From NCBI RefSeq assembly GCF_002116905.1, contig NZ_CP015118.1, positions 2,728,001-2,792,000 on the forward strand: a DNA stretch of 64,000 bases, written 5' to 3'. Each line of letters begins with the position of its first letter. Position 1 is the first letter of the stretch. The DNA comes from Piscinibacter gummiphilus. Lineage in GTDB: Bacteria; Pseudomonadota; Gammaproteobacteria; Burkholderiales; Burkholderiaceae_C. The position numbers were made by a program, and so were the translations under genes. The notes beneath the pieces were generated by a model. That model saw nothing but the letters and a program-made list of their open reading frames with translations. It made no database searches and was not told the DNA's origin. Shown here piece after piece: positions 16,491 through 29,294 of this stretch.

Positions 16491-17707
16491 GCGGGCTGGG
16501 CCGACGGCCGCGCGATGGCGGTCTCGCGCACCGGCAGGTTCACGAGGGCCGCGAACACGCCCAGGCCCACGGCGATCCACCAGACCACGTCGTAGCTGCC
16601 CGTCGCGTCGTACAGGCGGCCCCCGAGCCACACGCCCAGGAACGAGCCGATCTGGTGGCTGAAGAACACGAAACCGCCGAGCATCGACAGGTGGCGCACG
16701 CCGAAGATCTGCGCCACCACCGCGTTGGTGGGCGGCACGGTCGACAGCCACAGCACCCCCATCGTCGCGGCGAAGACGTAGACGCTCATGGGCGACAGCG
16801 GCACGTTCAGGAAGATCACGATCACGATGGACCGCAGCAGGTAGATGGTCGACAGGATGTAGCGTTTCGGGAAGACCTGTCCGAGCGAGCCCGCGGCGTA
16901 GGTGCCGATCACGTTGAAGAGGCCGATGAGGGCCAGCGCCGTGGTGGCGACGTTGGCGGTCAGGCCGTGGTCCTTCAGGTAGCTGGGCATGTGCACGCCG
17001 ATGAACACCACCTGGAAGCCGCACACGAAGTAGCCGGCCATCAGCAGCACGAAGCTCGGGTACGCGAAGGCCTCGCGGATGGCGCCGCCGATGCTCTGGT
17101 CGTGCGCCGTGGGCTTGGCGAAGGGCGCCTCCTTCAGGCCGAAGGCGAGCGGCACGATGGCCAGCGCGCCGACGCCCAGGATGAAGAGGGCGTGCTGCCA
17201 TCCGAAGCTGCCGATCAGCAGGTTCTCCACCGGCACCATGAGGAACTGCCCGAAGGACCCGGCCGCCGCCGCGACACCCATGGCCCAGCTGCGCCGTTCG
17301 GCGGGCACGTTGCGGCCGATCACGCCGTAGACCACGGCGTAGGTGGTGCCGGCCTGCGCCAGGCCCAGCACCACCCCGGCGCTGGCGGTGAACGCGAGGC
17401 CGGTGGTGGCCAGCGCCATCGTCACGAGGCCCAGGGCATAGAGGGCGCTGCAGGTGAGCAGCACCTTGAACGCCCCGAACCGGTCGGCCAGCATGCCCGC
17501 GAACGGCGTGGCCACACCCCAGGCGAGGTTCTGGATGGCGAGCGCGAACGCGAAGGTCTCGCGGGACCAGCCCCGTTCCATCGTGATGGGCTGCAGCCAC
17601 AGGCCGAAGCCGTGGCGGATGCCCATCGACAGGGTCACGATCAGGCCGGCACAGGCCAGGACCTGGCCGATCGGCAACGACGGCGGGGGAGAGGCGGAGG
17701 ACTTCAT
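16487..17707 (-). CDS. MFS transporter, monocarboxylate/oxalate-formate type
   Basis: A 406-residue major facilitator protein with 12 predicted membrane helices. The first helix has LSMGIRHGFGLWLQPI, followed by the MFS loop motif GMLADRFGAFK. The pattern matches the oxalate/formate and monocarboxylate branch (sub-family Nar/OFA-like), which moves small anions. The substrate is not shown by sequence. The ATG has no strong RBS nearby. It leads a unit ending in the 43-residue protein and probably the methyltransferase. Confidence 0.85.
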   Translation of the reverse strand: MKSSASPPPSLPIGQVLACAGLIVTLSMGIRHGFGLWLQPITMERGWSRETFAFALAIQNLAWGVATPFAGMLADRFGAFKVLLTCSALYALGLVTMALATTGLAFTASAGVVLGLAQAGTTYAVVYGVIGRNVPAERRSWAMGVAAAAGSFGQFLMVPVENLLIGSFGWQHALFILGVGALAIVPLAFGLKEAPFAKPTAHDQSIGGAIREAFAYPSFVLLMAGYFVCGFQVVFIGVHMPSYLKDHGLTANVATTALALIGLFNVIGTYAAGSLGQVFPKRYILSTIYLLRSIVIVIFLNVPLSPMSVYVFAATMGVLWLSTVPPTNAVVAQIFGVRHLSMLGGFVFFSHQIGSFLGVWLGGRLYDATGSYDVVWWIAVGLGVFAALVNLPVRETAIARPSAQPA

Positions 17708-17764
17708 CCCGCGACTGTAGTGACTTTGCCGCGGGTGTGCTGGCCGGTCATGACATTCGCGGCA

Positions 17765-18493
17765 TCAGAAGCGAACGCCGCCTTTCAGGCCGTAGCTGGT
17801 GGCATCTCCGGTGCGGTCGGCCTCGACGGCGAGGTTGATCAGCCCGAGGTTGACGTTCAGTCCGGCGTACACCTTGCCCTGGTTGAAGCTCTCCTTGGCG
17901 AGGCCCGTGCTGCCGTCCGGCTTGCTCTTGACGTACACGGTGCCGATGCCCGCGTACGGCGTGAACATCGCGAAGCCCTTGGAGATGGAGACGTCCAGCC
18001 CGTAGGTCTGCATGTCGATCTGGTCGACCCCGCTGAGCGACGTGGCGCTGGCGCGCACGGCGACGGCCGGCACCAGGGTGCTGCCGGGCAGCACGGCCCA
18101 GCGCACCTCGCCGCCGAAGGCGCTGGCGTTCGTGGTGGTGTTCGCCCAGGTGGCGCCCACGTCGACGTTCCAGGGCAGGCCCTTGTGGACACGCACGGTG
18201 GCCGTCGGCATCACCGACTCCGGCTCGGACCCGTTGGACGCCTTGGCCCAGGCGCCGCGGTGGGCCAGTTCGGTGCCGGTGACCGACAGGCCCACGTCGA
18301 ACCCCGTGGTGCCCATGCTTTCCGAGGGGATCATCGCCTTGAAGCCGAGGGTCGAGCTCAGGTCCTCGGACAGGTCGCGGAACTCGGCCTGGGTGAGGTT
18401 CTGCACGGTGTTGATGTCGGCGGCGTAGGCGGTGGACGCCGAGACGAGGGCGGCGGCGAGCAGGGCGGAGCGGGAAAGCGACGGGTGGGGCAT
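17765..18493 (-). CDS. Outer-membrane beta-barrel protein
   Basis: A 242-residue protein with a signal peptide (SRSALLAAALVSASTAYA) and a mature part of alternating beta strands ending in KGGVRF. A C-terminal Phe is the classic BAM recognition signal. The strand pairs (for example VDVGATWANTTTN and YAGLNVNLGLINLAVEAD) suggest an 8- to 10-stranded barrel, like OmpW- or OprD-small types, but no family can be named. The start at 18493 is chosen because it gives the signal peptide; an upstream in-frame ATG at 18583 has no support. Confidence 0.78.
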   Translation of the reverse strand: MPHPSLSRSALLAAALVSASTAYAADINTVQNLTQAEFRDLSEDLSSTLGFKAMIPSESMGTTGFDVGLSVTGTELAHRGAWAKASNGSEPESVMPTATVRVHKGLPWNVDVGATWANTTTNASAFGGEVRWAVLPGSTLVPAVAVRASATSLSGVDQIDMQTYGLDVSISKGFAMFTPYAGIGTVYVKSKPDGSTGLAKESFNQGKVYAGLNVNLGLINLAVEADRTGDATSYGLKGGVRF

Positions 18494-18576
18494 GGACGGG
18501 ATCTGTACAGGGTGTGACAAACCTCGCAAGGTTACCGCACCGATCCGGCCGGTCGAGCACCCTAGAATTCCGCCCC

Positions 18577-20553
<1,977 letters not shown>

Positions 20554-20560
20554 CACTCCC

Positions 20561-21205
20561 ATGACCATGAACGCCACGTCCATCGCACAACCGCTGATCC
20601 GCTCCGGGGCCCGCTACACCGTCGAAGTGGCGCGCTGCGTCGTCTTCGGCGTGGTGCTGAGTGCCCTGTGCGCGGCACTGTTCTTCGGGCTGTCCCAGGG
20701 CGGGAGCGTGACGCACCGCGGGCTCGTCGTGGTGCTGTCGGTCTGCGTGTTCCCGGTGCTCTACGCCCTGGTGGGCCACCAGCGCGGGCTCGGGCGTGCG
20801 CTCGCGTCCCTCACGCGCTCGCACGGCGGCCTGCTGTACGACCACACGCTCGGGCGGTTCATCGAAACGCTCGAGGCGCGGCGGCCGGGGGCGTTCGCGT
20901 CGGCGGTGACGTCGCCGCAGCGGCTCGTGCAGGCCTTCCGCACCTACCTGCACGAGAGCCCCGCCATGCCGCGGCTGATCCGTCGCGTGGCCGTGCGGTA
21001 CGTGACCGGCCTCGGCGAGCAGCTCGATGCGTCGGTGCTGGCCCGCGAGAACATGCTGGTCGACGGCCGGGTCAACCCCGCCGCGCTCAAGCACTGGGCG
21101 GTCGAGCGCATGCACGGTCAGTTCATGCCCTCCTGGAACGGGTTCGGCATCGTGTTCGGCCTGCAGGCGCTGGCCATCGGGGCGTTGACGTGGGCCTCTC
21201 GCTGA
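20561..21205 (+). CDS. Inner-membrane protein of unknown function between parE and parC
   Basis: A 214-residue protein starting 8 nt after parE. It has two hydrophobic helices near the start (VVFGVVLSALCAALFFGLS and LVVVLSVCVFPVLYALVG) and one near the end (FGIVFGLQALAIGALTWAS), so it probably spans the membrane two or three times with a soluble middle domain containing SHGGLLYDHTLGRFIETL. No family I recognise. Its end overlaps the start of the lytic transglycosylase by 16 nt. Confidence 0.72.
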   Translation: MTMNATSIAQPLIRSGARYTVEVARCVVFGVVLSALCAALFFGLSQGGSVTHRGLVVVLSVCVFPVLYALVGHQRGLGRALASLTRSHGGLLYDHTLGRFIETLEARRPGAFASAVTSPQRLVQAFRTYLHESPAMPRLIRRVAVRYVTGLGEQLDASVLARENMLVDGRVNPAALKHWAVERMHGQFMPSWNGFGIVFGLQALAIGALTWASR

Positions 21206-21857
21206 AGACGCTGGTCCTGCTGCTTGCCGCCGCGCCCCTGCTGGCGCGGGCGGAGCTGTGGGGCTACGTCGACGGCGCGGGCGTGGCCCACGTGGCGCCG
21301 GTGCAGGTCGACGCGCGGTACCGGCTGCTGCTGGGCGAGTCCGCGGCGCAGAAGGTGCCGGGCAAGAACGACTCGGCCGCGGGCCTCGTCACCTGGCTCG
21401 GTTTCGCGCCCGAGGTCAAGGTGCTGATGCCCGCGCTGCGCGAGGCGGCCGCGGCCCACCAGATCGACATCGAGCTGCTCAAGGCCATCATTGCCGTGGA
21501 ATCGGCCTTCAACGCGAAGGCCGTGTCGCCGCGCGGCGCGGTGGGCCTGATGCAGATCCTGCCAGCGTCGGCCGACCTGAGCACCGAACAGCTGCTCGAC
21601 CCGCGCACCAACATCCTCGCCGGCGCGCGGCTGATGGCCGACCTGATCCGCCGGCACGCCGGCATCGACGTGGCGCTGGCCGCGTGGAACGCCGGTGAAG
21701 GCACCGTGCGCAAGCACGGCGGCCAGATGCCTCCCATTCCCGAGACCCGTGCCCACGTGCACCAGGTGCTCGAACTCTACTGGGCGCTGCTGCAGGCGCG
21801 CCCGCCCGCGCCCGAGACCCGGCTGCGCATCCAACCGAATCTTTCCGAAGCCTCACG

Positions 21858-21861
<4 letters not shown>
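21190..21861 (+). CDS. Soluble lytic murein transglycosylase
   Basis: A 223-residue periplasmic enzyme that cuts the MurNAc-GlcNAc bond to give 1,6-anhydro ends. The signal peptide is MGLSLKTLVLLLAAAPLLARA. The SLT fold has Glu104 in AVESAFNAKAVSPRG as the catalytic acid, then VGLMQILPASA and AWNAGEGTV. A short DUF4124-like start (ELWGYVDGAGVAHV) precedes it. The start is GTG 21190; no ATG serves. Its last codons overlap parC by 4 nt (ATGA). Why it lies between the two topoisomerase genes is unknown. Confidence 0.88.
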
Positions 21862-24152
<2,291 letters not shown>

Positions 24153-24156
24153 GGCC

Positions 24157-24232
24157 CAGGGTCCCGGCCTGCGCCGGGATGACGGAGTTTTTTGCAACCA
24201 TGCTGTCATCCCGGCGCAGGCCGGGACCTTGG
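24157..24232 (+). repeat. Long inverted repeat after parC
   Basis: The arms 24160-24183 and 24205-24228 are perfect inverted copies (24 bp), and pairing continues outward with one G/T wobble to about 24157 and 24231. The core is GGTCCCGGCCTGCGCCGGGA. The 21-nt loop holds six Ts. It begins a few bases after the parC stop, so as RNA it would be a very stable hairpin and could stop transcription or protect the 3' end. Its GTCATCCCGGCGCAGGCC-type sequence resembles intergenic repeats I recall from many proteobacteria. Confidence 0.85.
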
Positions 24233-24338
24233 ACCGCGCCGTTGGCGCTGTCACTGAATCATCGTTAACATCGACGGCTCTCCCCCGGAGCCGATCATCC
24301 AAACCCAGCCCGCCGAACCGACCCCGCCCGCCGCGCTG

Positions 24339-25913
24339 GTGTCCCCCTGGGCGCCGCTCTCGCAGCCGGTGTTCCGCATGTTGTGGAGCGTCTGGCTGAC
24401 CGCCAACATCTGCATGTGGATGAACGACGTGGCGGCGGCGTGGATGATGACGTCGCTCACCACGTCGCCGGTGATGGTGGCGCTCGTGCAGTCGGCGTCC
24501 ACGCTGCCGGTGTTCCTGCTGGGCCTGCCCAGCGGGGCGCTGGCCGACATCCTCGACCGGCGGCTCTATTTCATCGTCACGCAGTTCTGGGTGGCGGCCG
24601 TGGGCACGCTGCTGTACTTCGTGACCCTGGGCGGCGGCATCAGCGCGCCGCTGCTGCTCGCGCTGACGTTCGCCAACGGCATCGGCCTCGCGATGCGCTG
24701 GCCCGTGTTCGCGGCCATCATTCCCGAACTGATCCCGCGCAACCAGCTGCCGGCCGCGCTCGCGCTGAACGGCCTCGCGATGAACGCATCGCGCATCGTG
24801 GGCCCCATCTTCGCCGGCGCTCTGATCGCCACCGCGGGCAGCGCCTACGTGTTCGCGCTGAACGCCGTGCTGTCGGTGGCGGCAGGTTTCGTCATCATGC
24901 GCTGGAAGACCGAGCCCAAGGTCAGCGCACTGCCGGGCGAACGCTTCTGGGGCGCCATCCGCGTGGGCGTGCAGCACGTGCGGCAGTCGTCGCAGATGCA
25001 CGGGCTGCTGCTGCGCATTTCCGTGTTCTTCGTGCAGGCCGTGGGCCTCACCTCGCTGATGCCGCTCGTGGCGCGCAACCTGCCGGGCGGGGACGCCGGC
25101 ACGTTCACGCTGCTGCTCGCGTCGATGGGCTGCGGGGCCGTGGTGGCCGCCGCGAACATGCCGCGCATCCGCCGCCACATGGACGGCGACCGCCTGGTGC
25201 GCAACGGCGTGCTGGTGCAGGCGGTGGCGGCCGTGACCGTGGCCTTCGCGCCGAACGTGTGGGTCGCGGCGCCGGCCATGGTCGTCGCGGGCATGGCCGT
25301 GATCTCGGTGGCCAACACGCTCGTGGTGTCGGCCCAGCTCGCGCTGCCGAACTGGGTGCGGGCGCGGGGCATGTCGATCTACCAGATGTCGCTGATGGGC
25401 GGCAGCGCGTTCGGCGCGGCGCTGTGGGGGCAGCTGGCCTCGTTCACGTCGCTCGCCGCGAGCCTCTGCGCATCGGCGGTGGTGGGCGTGTGCGCGATGA
25501 CCTTCGTGCGGCGCTGGAAGCCGGTGGCCGACGACGCGCTCGAGGACATGACCGTGCTGCAGGTCTGGAAGGCCCCGGTGATGCCGGTGGAACCCAGCGC
25601 CGGCCCCGTGATGACCACCATCGAGTACCTGATCGACCCGGCGCGGGCCGAGGAATTCCGCGAGGTGATGCTCGCCACGCGCAAGGCGCGGCTGCGCCAG
25701 GGCGCGCTGTCGTGCGAGCTGTTCCGCGACCCGTCGGTGCCCGGGCGCTACCTCGAGTACATGCTCGACGAGTCGTGGGTGGAACACCTGCGGCGCTTCG
25801 ACCGCGTCACCGCGCACGATGTCTCGCTGCGCGAGCGGCGCCTCGACCTGCACATCGGAGACGGCCCGCCGGTGGTGTCGCGCTGCCTGGCCGAGCCCCT
25901 GAATCCGCATTGA
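24339..25913 (+). CDS. MFS exporter with a C-terminal ABM-like domain
   Basis: A 524-residue protein. Residues 1-410 form a 12-helix MFS transporter of the EntS-like branch (APLSQPVFRMLWSVWLTANI, GLPSGALADILDRR). From about residue 420 a soluble domain begins at MTTIEYLIDPARAEEF with the fold pattern of antibiotic-biosynthesis monooxygenase-type dimeric alpha/beta barrels. The two-domain arrangement is found in Burkholderiales but its role is unknown. The start is GTG 24339. The reading frame stays open upstream and has no ATG; CGGAG lies before ATC codons at 24294-24299, so the true start could be further upstream. It is followed by another MFS gene 8 nt later. Confidence 0.8.
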   Translation: MSPWAPLSQPVFRMLWSVWLTANICMWMNDVAAAWMMTSLTTSPVMVALVQSASTLPVFLLGLPSGALADILDRRLYFIVTQFWVAAVGTLLYFVTLGGGISAPLLLALTFANGIGLAMRWPVFAAIIPELIPRNQLPAALALNGLAMNASRIVGPIFAGALIATAGSAYVFALNAVLSVAAGFVIMRWKTEPKVSALPGERFWGAIRVGVQHVRQSSQMHGLLLRISVFFVQAVGLTSLMPLVARNLPGGDAGTFTLLLASMGCGAVVAAANMPRIRRHMDGDRLVRNGVLVQAVAAVTVAFAPNVWVAAPAMVVAGMAVISVANTLVVSAQLALPNWVRARGMSIYQMSLMGGSAFGAALWGQLASFTSLAASLCASAVVGVCAMTFVRRWKPVADDALEDMTVLQVWKAPVMPVEPSAGPVMTTIEYLIDPARAEEFREVMLATRKARLRQGALSCELFRDPSVPGRYLEYMLDESWVEHLRRFDRVTAHDVSLRERRLDLHIGDGPPVVSRCLAEPLNPH

Positions 25914-25921
25914 TCCGCTTC

Positions 25922-27061
25922 ATGAATCCTGTCCTGTACGCCTGGGGCGTCCGCGCCCTGTTCTTCGCCGCCGGCCTGCTGTTCGCCACGTGGGGCGTGC
26001 ACGTGCCCACGGTCAAGGGGCACTACGGCCTCGGCGAGCAGGCCCTCGCGGTGGCGATGCTCGCCGGCGGGGTGGGTGCCGTCGGCGGGCTCACGCAGGC
26101 GGGCCGGTTGATCGGGCGCTTCGGGCCGCGCAAGGTGGCGCTGGTGTCGGGCTGCCTCTGTGCAGCGAGCATCGGGCTGCTGCTGGCCTTCCACACGATG
26201 GCGGTGCTGCTGCTCGTGATGGTGGCCTTCGGCCTGGCCAACAGCCTGTTCGACGTCTCGGTCAACGTGGCCGCGAGCGATCTCGAGGCTCGCGCCGGGC
26301 GCCCGCTGATGAGCGGCTTCCACGGCATGTTCAGCCTGGGTGGCATGGCCGGCGCGGCGGGTGGCGCGGCGCTGCTGTCGGCCGGTGTCGAGCCGTGGCA
26401 CCACCTCGCCGCGGCGACCGCCGTGGGTGTGACCCTCGTGGCCTTCGGTTGCTGGACGATGCCGCGGGCGAAGAAGCCGGAGGAGGGCGCGGGCGGGCAT
26501 GCGTTCCTGCTGCCGCGGGGGACGCTGCTGCTGATCGGCATCCTCGCGGCGCTCGGCCTGATCGCCGAAGGGGCGATGTACGACTGGAGCGTGCTGTACG
26601 TGAAGCAGGAGCTGCTGGCCGATGCCGGCACCGCCGCACTGGGCTACGCCGCCTTCAGCGGCGCGATGGCCGCGGCCCGCTTCGGCGGCGACTGGGTGCG
26701 GGCGCGGCTGTCGTCGGCCCTGCTCGTGCGCCTGAGCGGGCTGCTGGCCGCGGCGGGCATGACGCTGTCGCTCGTGACGTCGTCCCCGGTGGTGGCGCTG
26801 CTGGGCTTCGCGCTGGTGGGCCTCGGCTTCGCCAACATCGTGCCGGTGCTGTTCAGCGCCGCGGCCACGGTGCCCGGCGTGAAGCCGGCCGACGGCATCG
26901 CCGCGGTGGCCTCGCTCGGCTACTTCGGGATGATGGTGGGCCCACCGCTGATCGGGTTCGTCGCCGAACACCAGTCGCTGACCGTCGGCCTCGCGACGGT
27001 GGTGCTGGCGGCGGTGATGCTGTCGGCTGCAGCCCGGTCGGCGCTCGCACGTCCCGCCTGA
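25922..27061 (+). CDS. MFS transporter, YbjJ-like
   Basis: A 379-residue protein with 12 hydrophobic segments. The first reads FFAAGLLFATWGVHVPTVKG, and the MFS loop motif is AGRLIGRFGPRKVALVSG. The N-terminus pattern is that of the YbjJ/FucP-like branch, whose substrates are mostly unknown. It is 8 nt after the previous MFS gene and probably in one operon with it. The ATG at 25922 fits the first helix. Confidence 0.82.
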   Translation: MNPVLYAWGVRALFFAAGLLFATWGVHVPTVKGHYGLGEQALAVAMLAGGVGAVGGLTQAGRLIGRFGPRKVALVSGCLCAASIGLLLAFHTMAVLLLVMVAFGLANSLFDVSVNVAASDLEARAGRPLMSGFHGMFSLGGMAGAAGGAALLSAGVEPWHHLAAATAVGVTLVAFGCWTMPRAKKPEEGAGGHAFLLPRGTLLLIGILAALGLIAEGAMYDWSVLYVKQELLADAGTAALGYAAFSGAMAAARFGGDWVRARLSSALLVRLSGLLAAAGMTLSLVTSSPVVALLGFALVGLGFANIVPVLFSAAATVPGVKPADGIAAVASLGYFGMMVGPPLIGFVAEHQSLTVGLATVVLAAVMLSAAARSALARPA

Positions 27062-27081
27062 CTTCACACAGGCTTCACAAA

Positions 27082-27107
27082 AAGCCCGTTCCGCTTCCAA
27101 CGGGCTT
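27082..27107 (-). terminator. Hairpin with T-run on the minus strand, between MFS and murA-like genes
   Basis: AAGCCCGTT (27082-27090) and AACGGGCTT (27099-27107) form a 9-bp stem with an 8-nt loop. Read on the minus strand it is followed by five Ts; on the plus strand there is no T-run. No minus-strand gene ends nearby, so it may act weakly in the plus direction for the MFS pair. Confidence 0.5.
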
Positions 27108-27180
27108 CCCACGACACGGCGATGCTTCGTTCCGTCCCCGCCATCCCGGCGGGTCCACGAACCGGAGAAGAAAGCCCGCC

Positions 27181-28509
27181 ATGTCCGCCGACACCGCCAC
27201 GAACCCGCTGTCCGACCTGATCGTCCATGGGGGCACGCCCCTGCGGGGACGCATCGTGCCGTCCGCGAACAAGAACGCGGTGCTGCCGATCCTCTGCGCC
27301 ACGCTGCTGACGAAGGAACCCGTGCGCCTGCGCGGCGTGCCCGACATCACCGACGTGCGCCGCATCCTCGACATCTTCCGCACGCTCGGCAGCCGCGTGG
27401 AGATGGACTTCGACACGGGCATCCTCGATGTCCACCACCTCGACACCCGCTTCGACGAGGACACCGACCGCCTGCCCGAGGCCATGCGCTCGTCGATCAT
27501 GCTGGTGCCGCCGCTGCTGACCCGCTTCGGCGTCGCCCGCATCGAGAACGACGTGAAGGGCTGCACCCTGGGCGTGCGCGAGATCGACCCGCACGTGGAG
27601 GTGTTCGAGCGTTTCGGCGCCGCCGTGGAGCGGGTGGAGGACGCGCTGCTGATCCGTTCGCTGCGCCCGCTGATCGCCACCCAGCACTGGCTCGACTACG
27701 CCTCGGTCACCACCACCGAGAACTTCGTGCTGTGCGCGGCGCTGGCCCGCGGCACGTCGACGCTCACCAACGCGGCATCGGAGCCGCACGTGCAGGAGTT
27801 CTGCGCGTTCATGAGCGCGATGGGCGCGCGCATCCAGGGGCAGGGCACGTCGCTGCTGATGATCGACGGTGTCGAGGAACTGGGCGGTGCCGACTTCACG
27901 TTCACGGAAGACTTCCACGAGATCGTCACGTTCCTCGCGCTCGGCGCCATCACCGGCGGCCAGGTGGAGGTGCGCAATGGTTCGCCCGACCAGTTCCCGC
28001 TGATCGACCGCACCTTCGCGAAGTTCGGAGTGCACGTGCGGCACGAGGGCGGCTGGTCGCGTGCGGAGACGGCCGGGCGCCTGAAGGTGCGCGAGCCGTT
28101 CACGCAGAACATCCTGCAGAAGGTGGAGGCCGCGCCGTGGCCCTACCTGCCGGTGGACCTGCTGCCGATCTTCGTGGCGCTGGGCGTGCAGGCCGAGGGC
28201 AGCATGATGTTCTGGAACAAGGTGTACGACGGGGCGATGGGGTGGACGTCGGAGCTCTCGCGCTTCGGGGCCCATGCCTTCCAGTCGGACCCGCACCGCG
28301 TGGTCACGTTCGGTGGCAAGCGCCTCGTGCCGGCGACGGTGGAGAGCCCGTACATCATCCGCGTGGCCATCGCGATGCTGATGCTCGCGGCCAGCATCGA
28401 GGGCCGCTCGGTGATCCGCAAGGCCGCGCCCATCCGGCGTGCGCACCCGCGGTTCGCGGAGAACCTGCGGGCGCTGGGCGCGAAGATCGACTGGGTGCCC
28501 GGGGCGTGA
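27181..28509 (+). CDS. MurA-like UDP-GlcNAc 1-carboxyvinyltransferase (divergent)
   Basis: A 442-residue EPT-fold enzyme. MurA adds enolpyruvate from PEP to UDP-GlcNAc, the first committed peptidoglycan step. The key residues remain: Lys31-Asn32 in SANKNAVLP, Cys128 in VKGCTLGVREIDPH (the fosfomycin target), and PYLPVDLLPIF for the catalytic Asp region. It is about 20 residues longer than canonical MurA, and motifs are drifted (for example the usual GAKNAALP and TDMQAQF are changed). In Betaproteobacteria the main murA is expected next to hisG, so this is likely a second, specialised copy. Start at ATG 27181; GGAGAAG lies upstream. Confidence 0.8.
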   Translation: MSADTATNPLSDLIVHGGTPLRGRIVPSANKNAVLPILCATLLTKEPVRLRGVPDITDVRRILDIFRTLGSRVEMDFDTGILDVHHLDTRFDEDTDRLPEAMRSSIMLVPPLLTRFGVARIENDVKGCTLGVREIDPHVEVFERFGAAVERVEDALLIRSLRPLIATQHWLDYASVTTTENFVLCAALARGTSTLTNAASEPHVQEFCAFMSAMGARIQGQGTSLLMIDGVEELGGADFTFTEDFHEIVTFLALGAITGGQVEVRNGSPDQFPLIDRTFAKFGVHVRHEGGWSRAETAGRLKVREPFTQNILQKVEAAPWPYLPVDLLPIFVALGVQAEGSMMFWNKVYDGAMGWTSELSRFGAHAFQSDPHRVVTFGGKRLVPATVESPYIIRVAIAMLMLAASIEGRSVIRKAAPIRRAHPRFAENLRALGAKIDWVPGA

Positions 28510-28527
28510 GCAGGGCGATGCGGTGGA

Positions 28528-28899
28528 TCAGCCGCCGAAGCGGTCGAGCACCTTCGCCGCCCATTCGTTGCCGGCTTCGGCCTGCACGCTGCGCACCAGT
28601 TCCTGGATCACCTCGTCGGGCACGAGCCCTTCGAAGCGGTCCGGGATCACCTTGTCCGCGAGGAACGGGCCGCCGTCCAGGAACAGGTAGTTGCCGGCGT
28701 CGTCGTGGGGCGTGACGGTCTCCGGGTCCTCGTAGTGGGTGGAGAACCAGCGCCACATGGCGGCCTTCTGCAGGGTGGGCTCGGCGGCCTCGAGCCAGTC
28801 GGGGTCGGGCTGGAAGCGTGGCTTGTCGACGTCCCCGGCCTCGGGCGGCAGGTAGACCAGTTTGCCGTCGGTGATGGTGTCGCTTGCAGTCATGCTCAT
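28528..28899 (-). CDS. Conserved protein of unknown function
   Basis: A 123-residue soluble acidic protein with no named family. GGAG lies 7 nt before ATG 28899; the Met two codons on is an alternative. Segments that look conserved are KLVYLPPEAGDVDKPRF, AAMWRWFSTHYEDPE and GPFLADKVIPDRFEGLV. The compact, Trp-rich pattern suggests a small adaptor or immunity-like fold, but that is a guess. Its upstream region is the large palindromic element. Confidence 0.65.
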   Translation of the reverse strand: MSMTASDTITDGKLVYLPPEAGDVDKPRFQPDPDWLEAAEPTLQKAAMWRWFSTHYEDPETVTPHDDAGNYLFLDGGPFLADKVIPDRFEGLVPDEVIQELVRSVQAEAGNEWAAKVLDRFGG

Positions 28900-28924
28900 G
28901 GTGAGGCTCCGGGCAGGGGTTGGG

Positions 28925-29194
28925 TTGGAGTCTGGGCGGCAGAGAGAAGGGCTCGCGTTGGGCCTGGTCGGTGCCGCCGGATAGGCGCAAAGCGGAACCG
29001 GGGTCATCCCCGGTGAGCATTTGCAACGACGCCGGCGGCACCGACCAGGCCCAACCCTTCGGGCCGGGGCGATTCGCGGCGCCATCCTTCGTTGCCGACT
29101 CGTTGTGTGGCTGGCCACACGGCCTCGTCGACGCCTCGTCTGGCGCCGCGACTCGCCCCGGCGCGAGCCCTTCTCTCTGCCGCCCAGACTCCAA
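28925..29194. repeat. 270-bp nested palindromic element
   Basis: Almost every base pairs with another. The outer arms 28925-28957 and 29162-29194 are 33-bp perfect inverted repeats. Inside, 28958-28980 and 29032-29054 pair perfectly (23 bp) and abut the left outer arm; then CCC-TTC-GGG at 29055-29063; then 29064-29084 and 29141-29161 pair over 21 bp with one mismatch and abut the right outer arm. Both inner loops contain further hairpins (ACCGGGG/CCCCGGT at 28997-29014 and GTGTGG/CCACAC at 29105-29120). It has no gene. The perfect termini recall a MITE-like element, but no clear target duplication flanks it. It fills most of the gap of 395 bp between genes. Confidence 0.85.
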
Positions 29195-29294
29195 GGGGCG
29201 GCGGCGTTGCGGCTCCTGCTCCATTGCACCGTTTCGGCGCGGCGAGCGGTGTAGGACGATTCCTCCCCGTGGCGTGCACCGTCTCTGTCAGTGT

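Noticed and set aside
27082..27107. Thought to be a normal forward terminator for the MFS pair.
   Set aside because: The T-run is on the minus side only; recorded as a weak or bidirectional hairpin instead.
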